Shown in pieces: positions 41,952-50,541 of a DNA stretch of 64,000 nt. The translations under genes and the position numbers were made by a program. The stretch lies in assembly GCF_030433855.1 (NCBI RefSeq), contig NZ_JARUXC010000015.1, forward strand, positions 23,927 to 87,926, read 5' to 3'. The notes under the pieces were generated by a model, which was not told where the DNA came from, did not search any database, and was given only the letters and a program-made list of their open reading frames with translations. Position 1 is the stretch's first letter. Each line of letters opens with the position of its first letter. This stretch comes from Agreia sp. PsM10. GTDB taxonomy: Bacteria; Actinomycetota; Actinomycetes; Actinomycetales; Microbacteriaceae.

Positions 41952-42289
41952 TTAGTAGGCTTAAGTTGCGGACTCGCCCCACACTCGTGGATCGGCGAGT
42001 CTTGCTGTTTAACACGGCATCCAGAACAGGGTTGTGCGAGGAGCGCCCGGACCGCAGCGTAGCGAGGACCGGACGCACCGCAGCGCGGCCCCGCCGGGCT
42101 TGCCCGGCGCTTGAATGAGTAAAGAAAGTTCTCACCACTCGAGCTAGTCGAATTAAACTCATGACCAGACGAAGCCGCCCTGGCACCGCTCTCTAACAGC
42201 GATCTTCGGGCCACAACGCACGAACAATTTGAGCGATGTCCTTGGGAGCGATTACAGCAATCCCGCTATTGTTTCCGCATGAGGAACGA
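41952..42289. other. Gene-free stretch with hairpins inside the island
   Basis: It contains GACTCGCC (41971-41978) with GGCGAGTC (41994-42001) followed by ttgctgttt, a plausible terminator for the two preceding genes. Next is an 80-bp very GC-rich block rich in GCGAGGACCG-like words, ending in the hairpin CGCCGGGC-tt-GCCCGGCG near 42095-42112. No coding potential is seen on either strand. Confidence 0.5.
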
Positions 42290-44077
42290 GTGATTACCGA
42301 AGTACGGCTCCGTAAGTTCAAGAGGTTCAAGAACGAGACGGTTCGCCTTCTCCCGTCCGGCATCACGTTGTTGGCCGGTGGCAATAATTCTGGCAAATCA
42401 ACGCTATTGCACGGACTGGCCGTCTGGGAATTTTGCCGGACGGCAATTGAGATGGAGAAAGGATCGGCAGCGTTTTATGTAGGGGCAAAGCATCAAGGCC
42501 TTGGCATGGGAAACGATGAGTTCAGTCCTGTCGCCGTACCTTCGCTCAAACATCTCTGGACCAATCTGCGACCGCAGCGAAGCACCGCAGATGGCGAGAA
42601 AGACGGCTACACGCTTCGGATCGCGTGCAAATGGCTCGATGAGGCAGGCCAGGAATTTGTACTCGAGTTCGGTCTAGCCCTCGCCAACGATCGACTTTTC
42701 GTGAAGGTAACTGAGACCAACCTCGTCGTCGGAACAAAAATCCCGGTTATCGCATATCTACCGCCCTTTGCAGGAATCACGAATCACGAAATGAAAGTAT
42801 CCCCCGCCATAAGACGCCGCAGAATTGGAGAAGGATTGGCGGGGGCCGTCCTCCGAAACCTGCTTCTCGAACTGTTTGAAGAAAATGACCGAACCCGTTC
42901 CAAGCTGAAGGCCAATTCGAAGGGTCGACTGAAGCAGTCGGATCTCAATAAGTTACGTTCGTCCGATCCTTGGGAACTACTGCAACAAACTTTGCGCAAG
43001 AGATTTAACACGGAGCTGATTGTTGAACCCTTCAAGGAGCAATACCACTCTTACATCAAGATTGAACTCGAAAAGGGAGAGCTGAAGGGCTTTCTCCTGA
43101 AACGTTTCCCGAACTACGTGAAGCGCGATCTCATGGTTGAAGGTAGCGGCTTCCTTCAATGGCTGAGCGTCTACGCTTTGGCAGCATCCCCGACCTTCGA
43201 TGTTCTCCTTTTAGACGAGCCAGATGCGCATCTGCACCCGACGTTGCAACTGGAGCTGATGCACTCGCTCGGCGAACTCGTCTCTCTTGAGAACAAGCAA
43301 GTCTTAGTTGCTACGCATTCGGTCGAATTACTCCGTCACTGGCCAATCGATCGAATCATGCAGGTCTCAAGCAAAAGGCCCACAACACGATATCTGTCAG
43401 AGAATTTCCAAAAGACTGGGCTCCTTGCGGGCCTTGGCTCGGAGTACGGTCCCAACTTAGATCCGATTCGTAAGACAAAGCGCGTGTTATTCATCGAGGG
43501 CACGAGCGATAAGACCATTCTTGAATCGATCGCGGGCGTTCTTGGACGGACGGAGCTCAACGACTGGCCCATCTGGATCAACAACAAGGACCATTCGGAC
43601 AGAAGACAGCTGTTCATGGCGCTTCAAGAAGACATCCCGGATCTCGTTGGTGTAAGTCTGAGAGATCGAGATGTGAGCGAATTGGGGTCAGTCGACGAGG
43701 ATCTGAGCGATAAAGGCTACAAAAGCCCGGACTCGGCTTTTGTCGCATTGAAATGGCGTCGTAGGAACATCGACAGCTACATGCTGCACCCCGCTCCGAT
43801 TGCTAGAACTGTAAGCGCAAGCGAGACAGATATAAGCAAGATGATGGCGGACGTACACGGGCTCGCCGTCGGCGCGAGCTTTACTGAAAAGAATCCGCCG
43901 ACGGTGTTTATGGAGGCTGATGGGAAGAAGATTCTGCACGAAGGAGGTTTGAGCTCCCTATTGTCCGGCACTCACAAGACAACGATTCATGTAGCTCAGC
44001 AACTCACGGTTCCGGAGGTATGCGAGGATTTCACGACGTTCTTCGATCGGTTGCAGAAGGCAACTGTATTGCCGTAG
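42290..44077 (+). CDS. OLD-family ATP-dependent endonuclease (AAA ATPase plus TOPRIM)
   Basis: A 595-aa protein. It opens ITEVRLRKFKRFKNETV, then Walker A GGNNSGKST (~28-36), an ABC-type signature region GSGFLQWLSVYALAAS, Walker B LLLDEPDAHLHP and D-loop/H-loop LVATHSVEL. The C-terminal part begins with TOPRIM-like VLFIEGTSDKTIL (Glu) and continues to SLRDRDVSE (DxD). This is the SMC-like ATPase plus TOPRIM nuclease layout of OLD and GajA proteins used in phage defence. GTG at 42290 is chosen because GAGG lies 5 nt before it. No UvrD-like GajB gene follows. GC content is clearly lower than in the flanking chromosome. Confidence 0.85.
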   Translation: MITEVRLRKFKRFKNETVRLLPSGITLLAGGNNSGKSTLLHGLAVWEFCRTAIEMEKGSAAFYVGAKHQGLGMGNDEFSPVAVPSLKHLWTNLRPQRSTADGEKDGYTLRIACKWLDEAGQEFVLEFGLALANDRLFVKVTETNLVVGTKIPVIAYLPPFAGITNHEMKVSPAIRRRRIGEGLAGAVLRNLLLELFEENDRTRSKLKANSKGRLKQSDLNKLRSSDPWELLQQTLRKRFNTELIVEPFKEQYHSYIKIELEKGELKGFLLKRFPNYVKRDLMVEGSGFLQWLSVYALAASPTFDVLLLDEPDAHLHPTLQLELMHSLGELVSLENKQVLVATHSVELLRHWPIDRIMQVSSKRPTTRYLSENFQKTGLLAGLGSEYGPNLDPIRKTKRVLFIEGTSDKTILESIAGVLGRTELNDWPIWINNKDHSDRRQLFMALQEDIPDLVGVSLRDRDVSELGSVDEDLSDKGYKSPDSAFVALKWRRRNIDSYMLHPAPIARTVSASETDISKMMADVHGLAVGASFTEKNPPTVFMEADGKKILHEGGLSSLLSGTHKTTIHVAQQLTVPEVCEDFTTFFDRLQKATVLP

Positions 44078-44462
44078 TCGCCTTTAGTCATGACTTCACG
44101 GAGGACTATTTATATCCCACGTAGGGTGCTTGTAACGCTGATGAAATTCAGTTCAAGCCTTCGGTCAAGAATGAAAATAGACCGTGGTTGTGCAACCGGA
44201 ATGCGTGCGTAGGCGTTTCGATGCTCGGCTATGGAAGTTGACCCGCCAGCCTTAGATGGCCCCGCTATGACTCCGCGATGGGTTCCAGGGATGCGGACCC
44301 AGCGGATGCTGGCTCATAGATCCGGTCCGAGGTTGATGGCAAAAAGCACTGCTAGCCCTTTTCGACTACGACGAGTGGAGGCCAATTTCTATCCGCAGCT
44401 CCTAACACCAGCCATACTTGGCAAAACAGGTCGCGACGACGCGACCGCAATGGGGGCACATC
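44078..44462 (+). other. Gene-free 385-bp stretch before the TIR-like gene
   Basis: No convincing gene is seen. A reading frame from 44231 to 44470 exists but its composition and lack of a ribosome site argue against coding. A short palindrome TCGCG-acga-CGCGA lies near 44430-44443. The region probably holds the promoter of the TIR-like/SLATT pair. Confidence 0.4.
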
Positions 44463-44846
44463 ATGGCTAAGCACGTATTTCTCTCTTTTGTGGAAGAAGA
44501 TCTTCAGTCGGTCAGACTTTTCAGAGGTCAGGCCCAAAATAAGAACAGCAGCCTCGCATTCGACGACTATTCCGTCAAAGTCCCCTACAACAGCACGAAC
44601 GCCGAGTACATCCGGTCGCAAATCACCGCCAAGATCCGTGCAGCCTCAGCCACCATCGTGATCATCGGAGCGACGACCTCATCAAGCACGTGGGTCAAGT
44701 GGGAGATTGAGAAAAGCGATGCACTCGGGAACAAGCTCATCGGTGTGAAACTGAGCACAGCCGGAGCCACCCCCGCTGCGCTCACTGCGGCGGGTGCCAC
44801 GATCATTGGTTGGGACATCCCGAAGATAGTGGCCGAGCTTGGCTGA
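44463..44846 (+). CDS. TIR-like (DUF1863/ThsB-type) domain protein
   Basis: A 127-aa single-domain protein. It starts HVFLSFVEEDLQSVRLFRGQ and has the segments LAFDDYSVKVPYNS, IRSQITAKIRAASATIVIIGATTSSSTWVKWEIE and LIGVKL. This order matches the MTH538 TIR-like fold (Pfam DUF1863), as in Thoeris ThsB. TIR enzymes of this type act on NAD or make cyclic-ADPR-like signals; a catalytic Glu candidate is in WVKWEIE. ATG at 44463 is chosen by alignment to the domain start. It overlaps the SLATT gene by 8 nt. Confidence 0.8.
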   Translation: MAKHVFLSFVEEDLQSVRLFRGQAQNKNSSLAFDDYSVKVPYNSTNAEYIRSQITAKIRAASATIVIIGATTSSSTWVKWEIEKSDALGNKLIGVKLSTAGATPAALTAAGATIIGWDIPKIVAELG

Positions 44847-45768
44847 CCTGGCCGCGCCGTCCTCTCTCCCAGCTCTGCGGGATCCCGAAGACTTTCCCGC
44901 TCTGTACAGAGCTACCAACAACAAGTCGCTGCAGGGCCAGCAAGAGTTCCTTCGGTTGTTTCGGCTTCGGTTATTCAGCCTTCTCATTGCGGCGATTGGC
45001 GGAGCGGTCGCCATTCCGGTCTTCGGAATCGCCGTCGGGGCCTGGCTGGCTTTCATCGCCTTCGTAGTCGCACTTGGTGCGGAGTTACTTCTTGCAAGTC
45101 GGAAACCGGAACGTATCTGGTACGAAGGACGAGCTGCCGCAGAATCCGTGAAGACACTCACCTGGCGATTCATGGTCGGCGGAGAAACCTTCGAATCGAC
45201 AGCCCCGATCGGTCAGGCCGAACGCGAACTGCTGCGAGAGCTGAAAGGTATCCTCCAGGACCTGAATGAGCTTGACCTCAGTTCAAGCGACGCTTCGTCA
45301 TCGCAGATCTCTGATCAGATGCGAGCTATCCGGCTCCTCCCCTTCAACGATCGGCGCGATCTCTACCGGTGGGGCCGAATCGATGATCAAAGAAAGTGGT
45401 ACGCAAAGAAAGCACTATGGAACTCGACGCGCGCTAGCCGGTGGAGCGGAGTTGTTATTGGAAGCGAGGTCGCTGGCGTTCTTTTGGGCGGTCTGGTTGC
45501 CTTCGGAGCTCTCACTTTTGATGCCCTCGGAATCCTCGCCGCCATCGCAGCCACAGTTACAGCTTGGGTTCAGGCGAAGCAGCATCAGAATTTGGCCACC
45601 GCCTACAGCATTACAAGCCTCGAGCTCGCTTCAGTTCTGTCTGAAATTGACCTAATTGAGGACGAATCCAACTGGGCGAAGTTCGTGGGTCAGTCCGAGG
45701 AAGCCATATCCCGCGAACATACTCTGTGGCGCGCTTCGCGAGGGATCCGAATTAAGCCTGGCAGCTAA
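44839..45768 (+). CDS. Two-part SLATT/DUF4231 membrane protein
   Basis: A 309-aa protein with two halves, each having a pair of membrane segments (~46-85 and ~205-245) followed by a helical region. The first half carries the DUF4231 signature RKPERIWYEGRAAAESVKTLTWRFMVGG. The second half repeats the SLATT layout (RKWYAKKALWNSTRASRW, two TMs, LEDESNWAKFVGQSEEAISREHTLWRA). SLATT proteins are proposed pore-forming effectors in nucleotide-signalling defence systems. The TTG start at 44839 lies within the end of the TIR-like gene, so the two are translationally coupled. This arrangement strongly suggests sensor-effector function. Confidence 0.8.
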   Translation: MADLAAPSSLPALRDPEDFPALYRATNNKSLQGQQEFLRLFRLRLFSLLIAAIGGAVAIPVFGIAVGAWLAFIAFVVALGAELLLASRKPERIWYEGRAAAESVKTLTWRFMVGGETFESTAPIGQAERELLRELKGILQDLNELDLSSSDASSSQISDQMRAIRLLPFNDRRDLYRWGRIDDQRKWYAKKALWNSTRASRWSGVVIGSEVAGVLLGGLVAFGALTFDALGILAAIAATVTAWVQAKQHQNLATAYSITSLELASVLSEIDLIEDESNWAKFVGQSEEAISREHTLWRASRGIRIKPGS

Positions 45769-45875
45769 AGACTAGGGCGATAATCTGCGGACGGTCCGTG
45801 CCGTTGCAGCCTCCGCTTCTGAAACCAGATCTAATCCGACCTGCACCCTTGCCGCCTACCTCACTACCCACGTTC

Positions 45876-46339
45876 TGACATAGGGACCGCTGTCGGTTTG
45901 ACTGACTCGTTTGGTGTGTAGTTTCTGCGCTGCGTGAGCGGCTGGTTCGATCATCTCAAACTCGATCGGTGTCAGGCGACCGAGCCCGCGCTGGCGGCGC
46001 CGGCGGTGGTAGGTCTGCTCGATCCACGTCACGATCTCGAGCCTCAGCGCCTGCCTGGTCGACCGTCGCTTCTTGTTGAGGACGTTCTTCTGCAGCAGGG
46101 CGAAGAACGACTCCATCGCCGCGTTGTCGCCGCACGCCCCGACGCGGCCCATCGAGCCGGTGATGCCCTCGTAGCGCAAAAGCTCGACAAATTTCCGGGA
46201 CCGGAATTGGGCAGGTTCACTCGGGCGATCGGGGCATCGCCCTGGCGGGCGACGGCGACGACATTGCGGCGGAACTCGAGGGGAAAAGCTTTTGGCACGG
46301 TAAATATCCTCCCGTGAGAATCAAAATCCTCACAAGTCA
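45876..46339 (-). mobile_element. Internally deleted IS3-family insertion sequence
   Basis: On the minus strand, orfA starts GTG at 46298 with GGGAGGA upstream and reads PKAFPLEFRRNVVAVARQGDAPIARV, the HTH N-terminus of IS3 transposases. After about 28 codons it is joined to the last ~100 codons of orfB, out of frame, recognised by QFRSRKFVELLRYEG, GACGDNAAMESFFALLQ (the DDE Glu) and TYHRRRRQRGLGRLTPIEFE. The ends are taken from TGACATAGGGA (45876) and the inverted TGACTTGTGAGG (to 46339), which share only a weak TGAC start. It cannot be active by itself. Confidence 0.75.
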
Positions 46340-46507
46340 GGAGTCAGGTGAACCGGCAGCAGTCCCGTTCGACTGATGCGGGCGACGTGCGGGCGGATGA
46401 TCGGCATACGGCTATGCCATGGGCTGAGGTCGGTGTCATCGCTTTCCTGGACGTGGAGGCGCTTGAGCAGCTGCTCCGATAGTCGGCGATCGTCGCTGCC
46501 AGGTGGA

Positions 46508-47734
46508 TCAACTGCTCTTCTGTCTCCCGAAGAGTTTGCTCCATAGCGTCCGTGGCCGCGGAGATTCTGCGTCTTCTACTCGAGGTGGCAACTCTGCGGC
46601 CTTGGCCTGGATCTCAGGCAGGGAGACCTCTACCCATGCCGCCCGCGTCGACGACGGACGCTGTGGGTCGAAGCTGACCATCACAGTCCCGCCGCGTTCA
46701 TTTGCACGCTCTAGCCACTCGCTGTTCTCTTCTGTCAGTGGCGCGAGCTCCATGAGCTCCTGGGCTGGCTGGGATGCGGTCGGGTCGTTCAACACGAAAA
46801 TCAGGCGCCCTGGTAGTACTCGAATCTGAATGCCGGAGAGAGTCTCAAGCGGTGCGCTCAGCTGGCCGTTTTTCACGTCCACCCGCTCGAACCCGAGGCT
46901 CCGTGATGCGCTCTCAGGCAGCGGTACCCGGAGAAGCGGCTCGAGCGCGCCCTGCGCTGTTTGAACAGATGCTGTTGTCCAATCGGGCCCGTCGACATTG
47001 ATGTCCGTTTGACCGTCATTTTGAAGAGGAACCCAAAGCTGTGGGTCAGTTCCAGGAGCCCGCCAGGAGCAGTGTTCTGGAGTGAGCGGATGAAGCACTC
47101 GACCGATCATGCATTCACTCGGGTCGTCGCTGTGGATCGCTATGACAGATGGGGTTCCTTCACTGACGATGAGTGGTTTGAGCGGGTCTGTGACGCGATA
47201 GCCCGCAGACGCGTAAAAGCTTCGGAGGGTCGGGGCGCACTGCCCGAAAACAACTCCGTACCCCGCTTCGTCGAGTAGTTCCGTCGCGACGTCGACAAGA
47301 GCTCGGCCGATGCCCGCGCCCCGGGCGCTTTCGTCGACGCCGACGGCATTCAGCTTGGCGAGAGTCGCCGTGGCCGCCATGACACGCTCAGCATCCCTGG
47401 CTTCATGGACTAACTTCCACGGAAAGCCAACGCAAATTGCTCCGACCACGGAACGCTGCTGCTCTGCAACCAGGACAGTGGTGCCCGCGAACACGAGCTC
47501 GGTGAACGTGTGCCGCCGTCCCCAGAACGAGGCGACGGCCCGCTCGTCGTGACGGTCATACGCTCCAACCAGAGAGCCAATGTCGGCCACGTGGTCGCAG
47601 ACCTCATCGAGCCACGACGACTCAACCGCTAAACGAAGCAGACGCTTCGCGCTCAACCGATCCTGGGCCCGCGCGAGTCTGATCGTGACACCCCCGACAG
47701 AACGCCCCCGGGCCAACTCATCCCAAAGCACCAT
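46508..47734 (-). CDS. GNAT acetyltransferase with C-terminal domain of unknown function
   Basis: A 408-aa protein. Residues ~15-190 form a GNAT domain: TIRLARAQDRLSAKRLL, the acetyl-CoA loop AVGVDESARGAGIGRALVDVA and CAPTLRSFYASAGYRV. Residues ~195-400 are an extra domain with no recognised family, followed by a basic tail. Start choice ATG 47734 is tentative; GTG codons at 47743 and 47749 are alternatives. It is separated from the KAP gene by 176 bp and reads in the same direction. It may modify a defence component or a small molecule; the function is unknown. Confidence 0.7.
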   Translation of the reverse strand: MVLWDELARGRSVGGVTIRLARAQDRLSAKRLLRLAVESSWLDEVCDHVADIGSLVGAYDRHDERAVASFWGRRHTFTELVFAGTTVLVAEQQRSVVGAICVGFPWKLVHEARDAERVMAATATLAKLNAVGVDESARGAGIGRALVDVATELLDEAGYGVVFGQCAPTLRSFYASAGYRVTDPLKPLIVSEGTPSVIAIHSDDPSECMIGRVLHPLTPEHCSWRAPGTDPQLWVPLQNDGQTDINVDGPDWTTASVQTAQGALEPLLRVPLPESASRSLGFERVDVKNGQLSAPLETLSGIQIRVLPGRLIFVLNDPTASQPAQELMELAPLTEENSEWLERANERGGTVMVSFDPQRPSSTRAAWVEVSLPEIQAKAAELPPRVEDAESPRPRTLWSKLFGRQKSS

Positions 47735-47910
47735 CTTCCCCACCCTCACTTCCTCGAGCCCCGAGCAGCTGCTCGAAAAGAACGGTCTATCAGCGCCGAC
47801 CTCGGCGGGCCTGGATCATCCGGTCGACGATGGCATGCGGCAGAATGATCGGCATCCTGTTGCGCCAGGGCCTACGAGAGGTCAGGTCTGCGTCTTCGCC
47901 GCCCCTCGCC

Positions 47911-49965
47911 CTACGTTATCTCGAGGTTCGCCAGCCTGCGAAGCGCGAAATCACCGCGTTGAGAGTCGGTAAGAACAGGCTCAGTGAGGTCATCTATCTC
48001 GTATTCCGGTATTGAAGTTCGGGCTGGAAGGGACTTCAACAGGGAGGCTGTCAAAGCGTCGCCGAGGCCAAATCGGAATTCTTTTTCACGAAACGCGACC
48101 TCGTAGTGAACGTCTGCACCAACCCACTCGCTGAAAGTAATGAATCGCATTGCTACTTGCAAAAGCGACTCGACATCGGAAATTCTGTTCGCCAAGAAAC
48201 CTCGATGATCCTCCATCTCTGCAATCCAGATAAGAAACGAGGTCATCGGCACCAACTCTGGCCGGTTAGTTACTTTCACTAGAGCCTCGTCTGCCATTGT
48301 TTCCAACCATAAAGAGGCCATTTCTCGGTAAACAACACGGACCTCGTTCACTTTGTCTCGCGAATGCCTGAGTGCCAAGTACGCACTGTAGGTCATCCGC
48401 TCGAAGCCGTATCGGTCGACGAGCTCAGATGTTTGGATGACTTCACCGCGGAGAGCTAGGAATATTTCACGGTTCAGCCATCGCTCGAATCCTGCGCCTC
48501 GAGTGTCCGTAAGTAATGGGGTTCCAGTGAGGCCCGTCCGGACGTTGTCAATGAAGTTCAAGAGCTGCATTGACGTGATGGATTGAACATTCCGGATGCG
48601 ATTAATGGATTCAAGCGCCAGGGCAGCCCGATCTTGGTCGCTCCCCGAGAGTATGTCTTGAAGCTGATCAACGTCCTCTGTCCACTGATCGCCGAACTCG
48701 AGCGTTCTCAAGGCTTGACCGATCATGCGGTCACTTACATCGTCTTGGGATACGCCGATAAGAAAGTAGCGTTCGAAGAATCGCGAGTTATGTAGCCTCC
48801 ATTCCCGATTCGCAAACGCGGCAGGCATTCCGACCGGAGCGAATAGGAATTGCAATGCACTCTGAGCTGGTTCCAGCTCTCCCCGATCCAGCAGGCTCGC
48901 CACGAGTTCATCTCGTTTTGCTTCGGCGTCAGAGCCTGCGTTTGCTCTCCAGCTCAGGTACTCCTGCGGATGAAGCCGCACGTGGTCCCATAGTCGGTGA
49001 TGCGTGACACGAATCCAGGTGATCGCAATAAAGTCCAGAAAATCTACTTCGGCTCCATGAACTAGGTCCTTGAGGCTATCGATCTGTTCTCGAAGGCGGC
49101 GCGCAGCACGGGGAGTCTCCAGTCCGCTAGCCAAGATTGCTATGAGTTGTTCTCGCTGGTCAACGTACTCAGAACGATCTAAATCGCGGCCATTGGGGGC
49201 GACTAATTGCTCAACTATTTCTCGACCCCACCGTCGCCGCATCACCTTAGGTACGGGTGGAAGCTCGAACGGATATTGGACGATCTTTTCGGTGTAGTCA
49301 GAGCTATGACCACCTGAGCCGGTTCTGGATAGTAATTCTTCGATTGTGCTTTGGTCGTAAGCAAGTAAGTAGTGAACATTGGTGAAGCGACCCATCAACC
49401 GAATAACCCGGAACAGCGCACGGAGTTCATCTGCGTCGAGCCGGTCGACATCGTCCACCACCACGAGAACGCGAATCCCCTGATTCTTTATGTCACGACT
49501 TATATTCCCGAACTCGACATGCCATGGTGGCCGCGCCGTCAAATGTGACAGGTACGCGTCGAACAGTTTTGATGCCGCGCCGCCCACGGTTGGGATGAGA
49601 CTCAGCATTGGGGTTCCATACTGCGAATACTTAGCCAAACGTTTTTGGAGCGGCTCTGCTTTAGGAAACGCCGCAGCCAGAGTTGCTACGAACTCGGTAG
49701 TTAGCATCGCAACGTCTGAAACGGACCAAGGGGTGAACTCGACGACGCTCCACTCTTCGCTGAGGTAGTTTTTGATGTCGACGAGAAGAGTGGACTTTCC
49801 GCTTCCCCATGGCCCAACTACTCCGAATACCGTCGACTCCTGACCAGGTATGCACGCGTCGATCCTTGAACTCACCACCTTTGCGAACTCAGACCGTCCA
49901 TCGATCTCTGATGAGCCGAGAGGAGCGTCGCTCCAGGACTGGCTGGCGCTCGAGCTTAAGGTCAT
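47911..49965 (-). CDS. KAP-family P-loop NTPase
   Basis: A 684-aa protein with an N-terminal KAP domain. Walker A is GVVGPWGSGKST (~47-58), followed by VVEFTPWSVSD; Walker B is VLVVVDDVDRLD (~175-185); sensor region NVHYLLAYDQSTIEELL; then KIVQYPFELPP. The TM insertion typical of animal KAP proteins is replaced by short hydrophobic stretches (~98-125). About 450 residues of helical C-terminal region have no recognisable family. KAP NTPases recur in phage exclusion (PifA) and other defence systems. ATG at 49965; no good ribosome site, TTTACT lies 6 nt upstream. Confidence 0.82.
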   Translation of the reverse strand: MTLSSSASQSWSDAPLGSSEIDGRSEFAKVVSSRIDACIPGQESTVFGVVGPWGSGKSTLLVDIKNYLSEEWSVVEFTPWSVSDVAMLTTEFVATLAAAFPKAEPLQKRLAKYSQYGTPMLSLIPTVGGAASKLFDAYLSHLTARPPWHVEFGNISRDIKNQGIRVLVVVDDVDRLDADELRALFRVIRLMGRFTNVHYLLAYDQSTIEELLSRTGSGGHSSDYTEKIVQYPFELPPVPKVMRRRWGREIVEQLVAPNGRDLDRSEYVDQREQLIAILASGLETPRAARRLREQIDSLKDLVHGAEVDFLDFIAITWIRVTHHRLWDHVRLHPQEYLSWRANAGSDAEAKRDELVASLLDRGELEPAQSALQFLFAPVGMPAAFANREWRLHNSRFFERYFLIGVSQDDVSDRMIGQALRTLEFGDQWTEDVDQLQDILSGSDQDRAALALESINRIRNVQSITSMQLLNFIDNVRTGLTGTPLLTDTRGAGFERWLNREIFLALRGEVIQTSELVDRYGFERMTYSAYLALRHSRDKVNEVRVVYREMASLWLETMADEALVKVTNRPELVPMTSFLIWIAEMEDHRGFLANRISDVESLLQVAMRFITFSEWVGADVHYEVAFREKEFRFGLGDALTASLLKSLPARTSIPEYEIDDLTEPVLTDSQRGDFALRRLANLEIT

Positions 49966-50047
49966 GGGCCTAGTAAATCAGGCGGACAAGGTATACGTGC
50001 ACCTTGGGCATCAACGTGATCAGGCCTTTTAATTCGACCATTACAAC

Positions 50048-50216
50048 ATGCGCCCAGCCGCCCGGGCTCTAGGTCACTCGACCCTTGCCATAACGACGGA
50101 TCTTTACGCGCACATCATGCCGAGCGCACATCATGCCGAGCGCACTCGTCGACGCCGCTACGGCGATGGACTCACTTCATGTGGGCACGCTGCAGAAAGG
50201 AGATGGTTCGCGATGA
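50048..50216 (+). pseudogene. 3' remnant of a tyrosine recombinase (integrase), frameshifted
   Basis: ARALGHSTLAITTDLYAHIMPSA is the box II end of a phage-type tyrosine integrase, with the catalytic Tyr in TDLYAH. A 16-bp tandem duplication (50112-50127 and 50128-50143, acatcatgccgagcgc) shifts the frame; removing one copy restores ALVDAATAMDSLHVGTLQKGDGSR and a stop at 50214-50216 that overlaps the next start. The upstream catalytic domain is absent. The enzyme that inserted this island has therefore decayed. Confidence 0.82.
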
Positions 50217-50497
50217 CGAACAGTGAACCGCTGAACTGGCCCTACGTTGTGTCTGAGCAGTATTCGCGAGGTGAGATAAGCAGAGAGCAGCTCATCAAAT
50301 CACTGACTTCGTGGCGATACCTGCCCACTGAGCTCAAGACGACAGGCCCGGACGATGACCTGTTGAACTACACTCCGGGCTCATTTGACGACATCGAAGC
50401 CGCCTCCCTCGATGACCTCATCGACGACGAGATTTACGAAGCCGCACACGAGGCGCTGAGAACTCAGATTCTCGAAGATCAGGCCCGCAATGCCTGA
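50213..50497 (+). CDS. Small acidic protein downstream of the integrase remnant
   Basis: A 94-aa protein, acidic and helical, with no recognised family (EQYSRGEISREQLIKSLTSW, DDLLNYTPGSFDDIEAASLDDLIDDEIYEAAHEAL). AAAGGAGA lies at 50197-50204. It overlaps the integrase stop by 3-4 nt, so it was once the second gene of an integrase operon and may be a recombination accessory or regulatory protein. Confidence 0.68.
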   Translation: MTNSEPLNWPYVVSEQYSRGEISREQLIKSLTSWRYLPTELKTTGPDDDLLNYTPGSFDDIEAASLDDLIDDEIYEAAHEALRTQILEDQARNA

Positions 50498-50517
50498 ATT
50501 CGAGGAGACGTCCACCC

Positions 50518-50541
50518 ACGTTGCTGTCACGGTTGCTGTCA
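50518..50541. repeat. Putative integrase arm-type sites, right end
   Basis: The 24-bp block with two direct TTGCTGTCA copies is identical to 40966-40989. It lies 125 bp inside the right attachment site, while the left block lies 93 bp inside the left one. Confidence 0.55.

Noticed and set aside
42236..42289. An N-terminal 18-residue extension of the OLD nuclease from ATG 42236
   Set aside because: No ribosome site precedes it; GAGG 5 nt before GTG 42290 and the family's usual start (basic residues just before FKRF) support the shorter form.
44231..44470. A 79-codon frame upstream of the TIR-like gene
   Set aside because: No ribosome site and atypical composition; it overlaps the TIR-like gene start in another frame. 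Treated as non-coding.
49850..50032. A 60-codon frame antisense to the start of the KAP gene that could extend the integrase remnant
   Set aside because: It shows no integrase motif and is in a region already coding on the other strand. The recognisable recombinase sequence begins only around 50048.
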